Positions 1 through 6,646 of a stretch of DNA of 6,872 bases are shown here, piece after piece; the stretch's first letter is position 1, and every line of letters starts with the position of its first letter. The stretch is from positions 1 through 6,872 of the forward strand of contig JAMOUL010000268.1 of the NCBI GenBank assembly GCA_027062035.1, read 5' to 3'. The notes beneath the pieces are model-generated. The model was not told where the DNA came from, did not search any database, and saw only the letters and a program-made list of their open reading frames with translations. Source of the stretch: Candidatus Aminicenantota bacterium. GTDB lineage: Bacteria > Acidobacteriota > Aminicenantia > S016-38. The position numbers and the translations under genes are program-made.

Positions 1-2
1 CG

Positions 3-248
3 GCATTTATAAACTACAGCCAGCAGTTCAATACCCTGAACGAACCTGTAAAGGAATTTGTTATATGGGAAAGACCTTTCTACCCGGCGCAGGTAGAATT
101 TCTGTCTGGATATCCGGCCGAAAGAATATGCTGGAGAAAACTCAAAATTCCTCCTGAAATCACTGGAAAGGAGTTAATGAAATGCGTTTCCAGGCCTGCT
201 GGTCTTTACCGGATGGATTTTTCAATGGAAGAGATACGGGCCGGATAA
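3..248 (+). CDS. 3' end of an unrecognised gene (81 residues visible)
   Basis: An open frame enters from the left edge (first whole codon GCA at 3) and ends with TAA at 246-248. The other two forward frames close early, at about 12 and about 158. Codon choice (GAA, AGA, ATA, CTT/CTG) looks like the genes downstream, which supports real coding. The visible tail is soluble and mixed in character: it contains WERPFYPAQ, then a cysteine-tryptophan pair (ICWRK), then KIPPEITGKEL, and it ends EEIRAG. I see no membrane segment, repeat or catalytic signature, and I do not recognise the family. The beginning of the gene lies outside the window, so total length and function cannot be judged. No convincing GC-rich terminator follows; an AT-rich hairpin at 279-299 may serve instead. 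Confidence 0.6.
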   Translation, partial: AFINYSQQFNTLNEPVKEFVIWERPFYPAQVEFLSGYPAERICWRKLKIPPEITGKELMKCVSRPAGLYRMDFSMEEIRAG

Positions 249-278
249 TATTTTTAGATTTTATTCATTCTGTTATGT

Positions 279-299
279 AATTCAAGATTTTGTTGAATT
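279..299. promoter_or_regulatory. Inverted repeat AATTCAA-7-TTGAATT upstream of promoter 1
   Basis: Perfect 7-base arms at 279-285 and 293-299 enclose a 7-base spacer, and the repeat ends 4 bases before the -35 box of the next gene. The position suits an operator. It could instead be a weak AT-only hairpin that ends the upstream transcript, since a T-rich run follows (296-305). The same heptamer recurs at the other two promoters in the window, which favours a binding site. Function is inferred. Confidence 0.4.
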
Positions 300-303
300 T
301 TTA

Positions 304-331
304 TTGAAAAAGGCAAAAAAAATACTACAAT
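304..331 (+). promoter_or_regulatory. Sigma70-type promoter of the first binding-protein gene
   Basis: -35 TTGAAA (304-309), 16-base spacer, -10 TACAAT (326-331). Predicted initiation near 337-339 gives a leader of about 25 bases to the ATG at 364. Promoter 2, ahead of the paralogous gene, has the same spacer length and the same TACAATATA run. Confidence 0.6.
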
Positions 332-363
332 ATATATGATATATCTTTTTGGTTGTGAGCCTG

Positions 364-1848
364 ATGAGAAAATTTCTATTTTTTTTGGTATTTATAAACA
401 CCATTTTTGCTACTATTTTAAGGTATGCTACCATTCAGGGGCCTCTCACGCTTGATCCTGCCAGGGTGGAGGACTCTTACACTTCTGAGGTTATATCCAA
501 CGTATATGAAGGTCTTGTAGGTGTAAAGGGTACAAGATACGAAATTGAACCCATTCTTGCTGAGAGCTGGAAAAAGGATAGCACTGGAAAGGTATGGACT
601 TTTAAGCTCAGGAAAGGGGTAAAATTTCACGATGGAACCGAGTTCGATGCAGAAGCGGTGATTTTTTCCATAAAAAGATTAAGGGCTCTAAACCCCAGAG
701 CGTTCAGAAATCTTTTCCCTTACTTCAAAAGCATAAAAAAACTGGACCGCTATACTGTTAAAATATCGCATACACATCCGGATGCAGTGTTTTTATATAA
801 CCTTTCCATGCCCAATGCCTTTATAGTTTCGCCGAACTCAGTGAAGGGCAAACCATTTTCCCCCATCGGAACAGGACCGTTCAGGGCTAAAGAATGGAAA
901 AAGGGGGAATCGATCCTTTTAAAAACATTTAAAGGGTACTGGAACAAACCTCCTGGAATAGATGGTGTTCTGTTCATAAAGGTTTCGGCAAGCATGTGGA
1001 GATTACTCCAGCTAAAAAATGGAAATGCTGATGTAATAAAGGTTTCTTCCACAAGGGAATACACAAACCTGAAAAATCTGCCCGGGATAAGGTTTGTCTC
1101 CCGGGATTATATAAATTTTAATTTCATAGGATTTAACGTAAATAAACCACCCTTCGACAAAAGGGAGGTTAGAGAAGCTTTCGCTCACATTATAAACAAA
1201 GAAAAGCTCGTTCGTTTTCTATTCAGACGTTCTGCTCTTCCCGCCCTTTCTCTCTTTCCACCCTTCTTAAACATTAATAACGCTAACTATAAAGACTACG
1301 ACTACGATATATCGAAGGCAAGACGATTACTTTCATCTGCGGGTTATCCGCATGGCTTAAAATGTAGGCTCTACAGCATTACAGGAAGATATGATTTAAA
1401 AAACACACTTTTAAAAATAAAGAAAAATGCGAAAAAGGCGGGTATAGAAATCCAGCTCGTTTTTCTCCCCTTTAATGATATTGTAAGGGGAGTTTTAAAC
1501 AATAAATACGATCTCTTTGCCATGGGATGGACCATATTTATTCCTGACCCCAGTGTCATAACAGATTATCTTTTCCTGTCTCAGAGTGAGATTAATTTCT
1601 TCCATTACAGAAATCCGGAGCTTGATAGAATACTTATAAATGCAAGAAGAATAATGGACCCATCGCGGAGAGCAGAAGAATATAAAAAAGTTCAAAATAT
1701 AATTCATCGTGATGTGATCTTAATTCCATTGTATTACTCTTCCTTTATTGCTGCTTACAGGAAAGGCATAAAAGGGCTGCATCTTAACTCGAGGGGTCTT
1801 CTCATTTTTAAGAATGCCCATGCAACTGAAACTGTAACAACACACTGA
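364..1848 (+). CDS. Extracytoplasmic solute-binding protein, SBP_bac_5 (DppA/OppA) family, copy 1
   Basis: This encodes 494 residues, close to the usual family length. The protein should bind a peptide or similar solute in the periplasm and pass it to an ABC permease. Family hallmarks run in order: LDPA at 30-33, NVYEGLV at 46-52, LAESW at 65-69, the KFHDG core at 87-91, GTGPF before residue 200, WRLLQLKNGNAD from 212, REAFAH, and GW..PDP at 388-396. Residues 1-16 (RK then a phenylalanine-rich core) form a short signal sequence; there is no lipobox cysteine, so it is probably secreted rather than lipidated. I chose ATG 364 over TTG 349 and GTG 355 because the signal starts there and a weak SD-like GTGAG lies just upstream. 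It is about half identical to the next gene. No permease or ATPase gene adjoins it. The true ligand cannot be told from sequence; peptides, nickel and haem are all bound by relatives. Confidence 0.93.
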   Translation: MRKFLFFLVFINTIFATILRYATIQGPLTLDPARVEDSYTSEVISNVYEGLVGVKGTRYEIEPILAESWKKDSTGKVWTFKLRKGVKFHDGTEFDAEAVIFSIKRLRALNPRAFRNLFPYFKSIKKLDRYTVKISHTHPDAVFLYNLSMPNAFIVSPNSVKGKPFSPIGTGPFRAKEWKKGESILLKTFKGYWNKPPGIDGVLFIKVSASMWRLLQLKNGNADVIKVSSTREYTNLKNLPGIRFVSRDYINFNFIGFNVNKPPFDKREVREAFAHIINKEKLVRFLFRRSALPALSLFPPFLNINNANYKDYDYDISKARRLLSSAGYPHGLKCRLYSITGRYDLKNTLLKIKKNAKKAGIEIQLVFLPFNDIVRGVLNNKYDLFAMGWTIFIPDPSVITDYLFLSQSEINFFHYRNPELDRILINARRIMDPSRRAEEYKKVQNIIHRDVILIPLYYSSFIAAYRKGIKGLHLNSRGLLIFKNAHATETVTTH

Positions 1849-1870
1849 ACGTTTTTATTCTTTTCTAAAA

Positions 1871-1898
1871 AATAATTCGTAAAAATTTATAATAATTC
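1871..1898. repeat. Short direct repeat AATAATTC, 20-base period
   Basis: AATAATTC occurs at 1871-1878 and again at 1891-1898, so the period is 20 bases (about two helical turns), in the gap between the two binding-protein genes. The gap (1849-2026) is very AT-rich, so chance is quite possible. No GC-rich terminator hairpin is visible in this gap. Confidence 0.2.
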
Positions 1899-1969
1899 AG
1901 TCCTATATCAATATCAGAACTTAATATCTCTCTGAAAATTTGAAATTTAATAGCTTTTAGACAGAAGAC

Positions 1970-1997
1970 TTGAATTTTTTTATATTCTCTCTACAAT
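1970..1997 (+). promoter_or_regulatory. Sigma70-type promoter of the second binding-protein gene
   Basis: -35 TTGAAT (1970-1975), 16-base spacer, -10 TACAAT (1992-1997), continuing as TACAATATA exactly as in promoter 1. Predicted initiation near 2003-2005 leaves a leader of only about 22 bases before ATG 2027. The -35 box is itself part of a TTGAATT heptamer (1970-1976) shared with the other promoter regions. Confidence 0.6.
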
Positions 1998-2026
1998 ATA
2001 AATAAATCTTTAGTTAGAGTGTGACC

Positions 2027-3499
2027 ATGAAAATTTTATTTTTCTTTTTAAGTTTCAGCCTGGCATTCTCGTCTTCCCCCACTTTAAAATGCGCCAGGAT
2101 TCAGGACGCATCCACCCTCGACCCTGCTGTGGAGAGAACCCTTTACTCTGCAGAGGTAATTTCCAATATGTTTGAAGGCCTTGTAGAAGTGGAAACTCCG
2201 GGCTTTAAGGTTAAACCCCTGCTTGCAGAAAAGTGGGAAAAAAGCGCAGATGGAAAAACCTGGAGATTCTATCTGAGACGGGGCATTAAATTCCACGATG
2301 GAAATGAATTAGACGCAGATGCAGTTGTTTACTCCTTCCGAAGGTTCATGAGAAAGAATCCCATAAGATTTAGAAGCTTCTTCAGATATTTTGAGGAAAT
2401 TCGAAAGATCGACGATTATACTGTGGAATTTCGACTCAGCAAACCGGATTCAGTATTCCTCCTGTATCTTTCCATGCCTGGAGCCTTTATTGTATCGCCA
2501 AAAGCTGAAGAAATGGGGAAGTTCAAACCAATAGGTACAGGTCCCTTCATCCTTGGAAAATGGGAAAGGAGAAAATTCATCCTTCTTAGGGCCAATCAAA
2601 ATTACTGGCAGGGCAAACCCAAAATAGGCAAGCTCATGTTCATTGCCATTCCAAATACTGAATGGAGATTGCTCCAATTAAAGAATGGAAATGCTCACAT
2701 TCTCCGGCTCTTCTCGCTCAGGGAATACAACGAACTGAAACATAATCCTTTTATAAAAATGCTCCACACGCCCAATATTATCATGAGCTATATAGGGTTT
2801 AATACCAGCAGGCCTCCATTTAATGACCGAAGGGTAAGAGAAGCGTTTGCTCATATAATAAGTAAAGAGAGACTGGTGCACCTTCTTTTTTCCGACCATG
2901 CCATTCCTGCAATTTCCATAGTTCCCCCCATAATTCCTGGCTCAAATAACGAACTGAAAGATTATGAATACGATGTTAAAAAGGCATCTAAACTCCTCGC
3001 CGAAGCGGGATATCCTGATGGGTTTTCGTGCACTCTATACTCAGTTCAGGGCAGGCGGGACTTAAAAGAATTCCTTCTCAAGGTTAAAAAGAACGCAGAA
3101 GCGGTCGGGATAAAGATTAATCTGAAATTCCTGCCCTTTGCAGAACTTTTCAAGATCTTCGCCAGTGGAGAGCATGATCTCTTTGCCCTTGGATGGACCA
3201 CTGACATTCCAGACCCAAGTTCATCCCTGGAAAGCCTTCTTTTTTCAAAGGGTAAAAACAATTATTCCCTTTACCACAATCCGAAACTTGATAGACTGAT
3301 CGTTGAAGCAAGAACCACCCTGGATGAGAAAAAGAGAATTGCCCTCTACATGAAGGCTCAGCAGATGGCTCATGACGACGTTGCCGTTATTCCATTGTTC
3401 TACTCCTCTATCATAGTTGCTTATAACAAATCGGTGCATGGAGTGGGAGTAAATTTCAGAGGACAGCTGATACTCAAAGATGTTTCTGTAAAACCATAG
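2027..3499 (+). CDS. Extracytoplasmic solute-binding protein, SBP_bac_5 (DppA/OppA) family, copy 2
   Basis: This encodes 490 residues, a tandem paralogue of the preceding gene with the same domain order: STLDPA near residue 30, NMFEGLV, LAEKW, KFHDG at 88-92, GTGPF, WRLLQLKNGNA from 213, REAFAH, and GWTTDIPDP at 389-397. By eye about half of the residues match copy 1, and the WRLLQLKNGNA block also matches at 29 of 33 bases (997-1029 against 2663-2695). The signal sequence is short (MK, then a Phe/Leu/Ser-rich core to about residue 15). Cys22 is not in a lipobox context (TLKC) and aligns with a tyrosine of copy 1, so it is probably part of the first strand of the mature protein. ATG 2027 is preferred to GTG 2021 because the promoter leader is short and the signal begins there. 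Divergence lies in regions likely to line the ligand cleft, so the two may differ in specificity. No transporter subunits adjoin. Confidence 0.93.
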   Translation: MKILFFFLSFSLAFSSSPTLKCARIQDASTLDPAVERTLYSAEVISNMFEGLVEVETPGFKVKPLLAEKWEKSADGKTWRFYLRRGIKFHDGNELDADAVVYSFRRFMRKNPIRFRSFFRYFEEIRKIDDYTVEFRLSKPDSVFLLYLSMPGAFIVSPKAEEMGKFKPIGTGPFILGKWERRKFILLRANQNYWQGKPKIGKLMFIAIPNTEWRLLQLKNGNAHILRLFSLREYNELKHNPFIKMLHTPNIIMSYIGFNTSRPPFNDRRVREAFAHIISKERLVHLLFSDHAIPAISIVPPIIPGSNNELKDYEYDVKKASKLLAEAGYPDGFSCTLYSVQGRRDLKEFLLKVKKNAEAVGIKINLKFLPFAELFKIFASGEHDLFALGWTTDIPDPSSSLESLLFSKGKNNYSLYHNPKLDRLIVEARTTLDEKKRIALYMKAQQMAHDDVAVIPLFYSSIIVAYNKSVHGVGVNFRGQLILKDVSVKP

Positions 3500-3594
3500 C
3501 TGTCAGAACTTTATTTTAAACATGTGAATGCCACAGGCTATCAATCATCACCGGACAGGAATGGAGAATTAAGAGGTCAACAACCCTCAGGTTA

Positions 3595-3697
3595 AATTCA
3601 AAATAGAGATAACCATATTTAGCCGGGCGTAGAGTGTAAAGCTTTAATTCAAAGAGAAAATCCAATTCACCAGAAATTCAACATAAATGCTTGAATA
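3595..3697. promoter_or_regulatory. Cluster of AATTCAA heptamers upstream of the hydrolase promoter
   Basis: Exact AATTCAA words lie at 3595-3601, 3646-3652 and 3675-3681, with a near match AATTCAC at 3664-3670 and an inverted TTGAATA at 3691-3697. The last two form an inverted pair (3676-3681 with 3691-3696, 9-base loop) whose right arm is the -35 box. The rest of the 227-base gap (3500-3726) shows no gene or clear terminator. A regulator binding array is inferred. Confidence 0.4.
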
Positions 3698-3719
3698 ACA
3701 GGAGATTTTTCAATATAAT
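3691..3719 (+). promoter_or_regulatory. Strong sigma70-type promoter abutting the hydrolase start codon
   Basis: -35 TTGAAT (3691-3696), 17-base spacer, consensus -10 TATAAT (3714-3719). Only seven bases separate the -10 from ATG 3727, so initiation would fall at about 3725-3727, at the start codon itself. It probably drives both the hydrolase and the cyclase genes. Confidence 0.65.
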
Positions 3720-3726
3720 CCTGTAA

Positions 3727-4500
3727 ATGCAGGGAAAAACTCGAAAACTACATTTCAAAGATTTAAAGGCCGGGGATGTCCTTTTATGTAGAGGAAAGGG
3801 CATCATATCGGAACTGGTTGAATTATTTGATGGGGGAACCTACAGCCATGCTGCAATCTTTGACGGGGAAAAGGTGGTTCAGGCAACTCTGCATGGGGTC
3901 GTAATAGAAAGCATAGATACCCTGAAGGATGAAATATTTGTGGACGTGTACAGGTTCAAAAAAGACGGTCATACGCTGAATTCTCCTGGATGGCCATCCG
4001 CTCCGGTCGTAGCTGTGGCTGACCGAATAGGCAGCGAAGGACTTAAGTATGCAACCGATCATCTTCTTCTACTCGCTCTTCTCACCCTTACAAGGAAAAT
4101 ACCTCTGGAACCTCTGGAGAAGAAGATTTTACGTGTAATACTGGACCATGCTGCAAACTACATATTTGAACTTATGGATAAAGGTAAAGAGCCCATGGTC
4201 TGTTCGGAGGTGGTATTCCGGGCCTTTAAAGAAGCGGCACCTGATGACAGGTACACACTTATAATTGAAGGGGTTCTGTTCAACGCATTCAGGTCTATAG
4301 AGCCCGGGTCTTTCCCTGAAGATGAACTTGGCCAGGCCCAAAAAAGATTTTTGCAGGCCTGGACACGTGCAAAATATGGAATCAATGACTTACCGGACAG
4401 AATGGAAGTGATAGATCCTGCAGTTGCATCCTGCGTAACTCCCCACGACCTTGAAACGTCCCCCACACTTTTCAAGGTTGGTAGATACGTCTTTTCCTGA
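3727..4500 (+). CDS. Permuted papain-like cysteine hydrolase (YiiX/YaeF, NlpC/P60 superfamily)
   Basis: This encodes 257 residues, longer than the roughly 200 of E. coli YiiX, with no signal peptide. The permuted order is visible: the GDVLL strand (16-20), then YSHAAIF carrying candidate catalytic His41, then VIES with candidate polar partner Glu61, and only later PMVCSEVVFRAF with candidate nucleophile Cys159. Between them sits an insertion (about 80-155) with a hydrophobic helix, LLLLALLTL (113-121), and the C-terminus has a CVTPHDLETSP motif; I recall both from a longer subfamily of these hydrolases. Such enzymes cleave amide or ester bonds in peptides, peptidoglycan or lipids; the substrate here is unknown, and lacking a signal it probably acts in the cytoplasm or at the inner membrane face. 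The start is fixed: TAA at 3724-3726 is the in-frame codon just before the ATG. No Shine-Dalgarno lies at a normal distance. The cyclase gene starts two bases after the last base of this stop codon. Confidence 0.75.
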   Translation: MQGKTRKLHFKDLKAGDVLLCRGKGIISELVELFDGGTYSHAAIFDGEKVVQATLHGVVIESIDTLKDEIFVDVYRFKKDGHTLNSPGWPSAPVVAVADRIGSEGLKYATDHLLLLALLTLTRKIPLEPLEKKILRVILDHAANYIFELMDKGKEPMVCSEVVFRAFKEAAPDDRYTLIIEGVLFNAFRSIEPGSFPEDELGQAQKRFLQAWTRAKYGINDLPDRMEVIDPAVASCVTPHDLETSPTLFKVGRYVFS

Positions 4501-4501
4501 A

Positions 4502-6526
4502 ATGAAAATACTCCTGAATGAAACCTCCTTTTCGCTTTTCCTTCTCACTCTTTTTACGTTCCTTCTAAATTTTTACCTTATAATTCTTAAAAATAAAGAA
4601 AAATCAACCTATTTTCTTATTGGATTTTATACCAATGTGTTTTTTATGTTCTCATCTGCCCTCATAGGAATATCAATTCCAAGGGTTTACGGTACAAAAA
4701 TACTCATTTTTCAATACGTATTTGCACAATATGCTCTTCTGTTTCTTCTGCTGTTTTCCTACTACTGCTATGAAAAATTTAAAGAGGCGGAAGCAAAAAT
4801 TGTCTCTTTATTCTTTTCAACGACTTCAGTTTCTATAACCATCTACATTCTACACGGTATATTTTCTGGAAAACAATTCAATGGGAAGGATCTTGCCTGG
4901 ATAGCTATTCTGGACGCTCTGGAAATAATCTGGGTTTCTCTGGTGTTTATAAGAAAAAGCTGGAAAATCACCAGAACTTCTCCTGAATCCAAAAGAGGAA
5001 TAATAAACATTCTACTGCCCGCTGATTACAGGGCAAGAAGAATCCTGTATTTCGCTTACTTGATGGCAATTCCCATAATTTTAAGTCTTTTTGTGTTTGC
5101 AGCCTATAACGATATAATTCCGGTTGATCTCCACAATTTTGTATTTGCAGAAGGCTCTGCACTTTTCTTCTTTCTCTTTGTACTTGTTTATCTCAATTAT
5201 TCCAATTTTCCTATAAGTCTCATTTTCAAAATAGTCGGGGTAACCCTGGTTTCTGTCATTCTTTTGCTTAATACAATCGGTTTTCTTCTCATAAAAGAAA
5301 ATCAGGCATATTACAGCAAAATAAACGAACTAAAGGCCAGAGTTTGTATGGAGCGAATTGCACAAAATAAATTTTACGGTTTCCCCCGGGACATCGTTTA
5401 TATTTTAAAAAATTCTCGACATAACCCCTTTTCCAATAATTTCACCGTAATTTACGCAACAAAGGAAATGAACAGGGAGATAATCATCAAGGACAATTTG
5501 ATCAAAACTAAAATCTTCCATAAAATAATTCCATTTTCCAGATTAACCCGAAATTACTATGCTCCTTTATACAGTGAGGCAAAATATTTTTCCTATTTCT
5601 TTTATAAAGGGGATTCAGTGTATGAAGTGGGGATATCTCCCTATTCTTACCGTCTCAAAATCCACAAGATAGTGTTTAAGTTCATAATAACATCTCTCAT
5701 TCTTTTCCTCCTTATCATCTTCATATTTCCCCTGTTTTTTAAACCGACCATTATAGGACCGGTAAAACATCTGATAGAAGGAGCCCGCAAAATGGAAAAG
5801 GGCAATTTCGATGTTGAGTTTCCTGTAAGGGTAAGAGATGAATTTGGCATATTATCAGATGTATTTAACAAGCTGGCATTTTCATTGAAAAAATATAGAG
5901 AAGCACTCCTGAACTATAGCAGAATTCTGGAAAAGAAGGTGGAAGAAAGAACCCGCGACCTGGAGAATAAAAATAAAATTCTTCTGGAAATGAAGAAAAA
6001 GCTGGAACTTACTGCACGCACAGATCCACTTACAGGACTTCTAAATAGAAGGGCTCTTTACGAATTCATAGATCATGAAGTAAAAAGAACAAAAAGGAGC
6101 AAGAAGGGATTTTCCATTATATTGGCGGACATAGATAACTTCAAGCATATTAATGATACATATGGACACGCCTGCGGAGACAGAGTTTTAAGGAAAATCT
6201 CCAGAATTCTAAAATCAACTCTCAGGCAAACAGACAAGGTTGGCAGATGGGGAGGAGAGGAATTTCTAATTTTACTGCCAGAGACCTCCCTGGAAGGAGC
6301 GGTCAGAGTGGCAGAAAAACTTCGCATGTCCATAGCCTCTGAAAACTTCCGCTGTAGCGGGAAACTTACCCTGAGGCTTACCATGACATTTGGGGTGGCA
6401 GAATTCACTCCACAGACACCGTCATTGAGGGAATGCTTAAAAAATGCAGATGAAGCCCTATACCGGGGAAAATCCAGCGGGAAAAATATAGTGTTTTCAA
6501 TCGAAGAGGACAGTAAATTATTTTAA
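4502..6526 (+). CDS. Membrane-bound sensor diguanylate cyclase (multi-TM, HAMP, GGDEF)
   Basis: This encodes 674 residues and should make c-di-GMP from two GTP. About eight membrane helices fill residues 10-264. An extracytoplasmic segment (about 265-388) follows, then a ninth helix (394-413), a HAMP linker (about 414-466, with DEFG at 446-449), a coiled coil (466-503, LEKKVEERTRDLE), and a GGDEF domain (504-670). The active-site signature is GGEEF (584-588). Metal and substrate residues Asp543, Asn551 and Asp560 sit at the same spacing as in PleD, and the inhibitory I-site RxxD is intact (RQTD, 575-578). It is therefore predicted active and product-inhibited. There is no EAL or HD-GYP domain. 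I chose ATG 4502 over TTG 4451 and TTG 4478: it follows the upstream TGA by one base, suggesting translational coupling, and avoids overlap with the hydrolase gene. No clear SD is seen. The ligand sensed is unknown; the segment at 265-388 matches no domain I recognise. Confidence 0.92.
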   Translation: MKILLNETSFSLFLLTLFTFLLNFYLIILKNKEKSTYFLIGFYTNVFFMFSSALIGISIPRVYGTKILIFQYVFAQYALLFLLLFSYYCYEKFKEAEAKIVSLFFSTTSVSITIYILHGIFSGKQFNGKDLAWIAILDALEIIWVSLVFIRKSWKITRTSPESKRGIINILLPADYRARRILYFAYLMAIPIILSLFVFAAYNDIIPVDLHNFVFAEGSALFFFLFVLVYLNYSNFPISLIFKIVGVTLVSVILLLNTIGFLLIKENQAYYSKINELKARVCMERIAQNKFYGFPRDIVYILKNSRHNPFSNNFTVIYATKEMNREIIIKDNLIKTKIFHKIIPFSRLTRNYYAPLYSEAKYFSYFFYKGDSVYEVGISPYSYRLKIHKIVFKFIITSLILFLLIIFIFPLFFKPTIIGPVKHLIEGARKMEKGNFDVEFPVRVRDEFGILSDVFNKLAFSLKKYREALLNYSRILEKKVEERTRDLENKNKILLEMKKKLELTARTDPLTGLLNRRALYEFIDHEVKRTKRSKKGFSIILADIDNFKHINDTYGHACGDRVLRKISRILKSTLRQTDKVGRWGGEEFLILLPETSLEGAVRVAEKLRMSIASENFRCSGKLTLRLTMTFGVAEFTPQTPSLRECLKNADEALYRGKSSGKNIVFSIEEDSKLF

Positions 6527-6635
6527 ATATGTTTTCCCCATCTTTCTCTCGCAGGATACGAAAAATATAGGCTCTCTGAGTTCACCTGTTCAAAACAACT
6601 TTCCTGAGATTTAATCTTTTAGTAAAATTTTAAAC

Positions 6636-6641
6636 AGGAGG
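6636..6641 (+). promoter_or_regulatory. Canonical Shine-Dalgarno AGGAGG
   Basis: AGGAGG, extending to AGGAGGAG at 6643, lies 5 bases before ATG 6647. It fixes the start of the last gene and shows that this organism uses Shine-Dalgarno initiation, in contrast to the hydrolase gene at 3727, which has none. Confidence 0.85.
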
Positions 6642-6646
6642 AGACC

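Noticed and set aside
349..363. Start of binding protein 1 at TTG 349 or GTG 355
   Set aside because: It would leave a leader of only about 10-17 bases after the predicted transcript start and place extra residues before a normal signal sequence that begins at ATG 364.
1849..1900. Terminator after binding protein 1
   Set aside because: A and T runs are present but no stable hairpin with GC pairs followed by a T tract could be drawn; the same is true after 3499 and 6526.
2090..2095. Lipoprotein cysteine in binding protein 2 (Cys22)
   Set aside because: The context TLKC lacks the small residue expected before a lipobox Cys, and the residue aligns with a Tyr of the paralogue in the first mature strand.
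3528..3572. 14-codon open frame in the gap before the hydrolase
   Set aside because: Very short, no ribosome site, no sign of coding selection.
3701..3704. GGAG as Shine-Dalgarno for the hydrolase
   Set aside because: It ends 22 bases before the ATG and lies between the -35 and -10 boxes, so it is probably not even transcribed.
4451..4501. N-terminal extension of the cyclase from TTG 4451
   Set aside because: It would overlap the hydrolase C-terminus by 50 bases, lacks an SD, and adds a polar proline-containing stretch before the first membrane helix; ATG 4502 fits better.
418..6408. Many minus-strand open frames of 60-111 codons inside the large genes
   Set aside because: All lie opposite well-supported + strand genes with family motifs; none shows a recognisable product or its own ribosome site.
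6600..6628. Possible promoter (TTTCCT, 17 bases, TAAAAT) for the last gene
   Set aside because: The -35 is far from consensus and the region is AT-rich; too weak to call.
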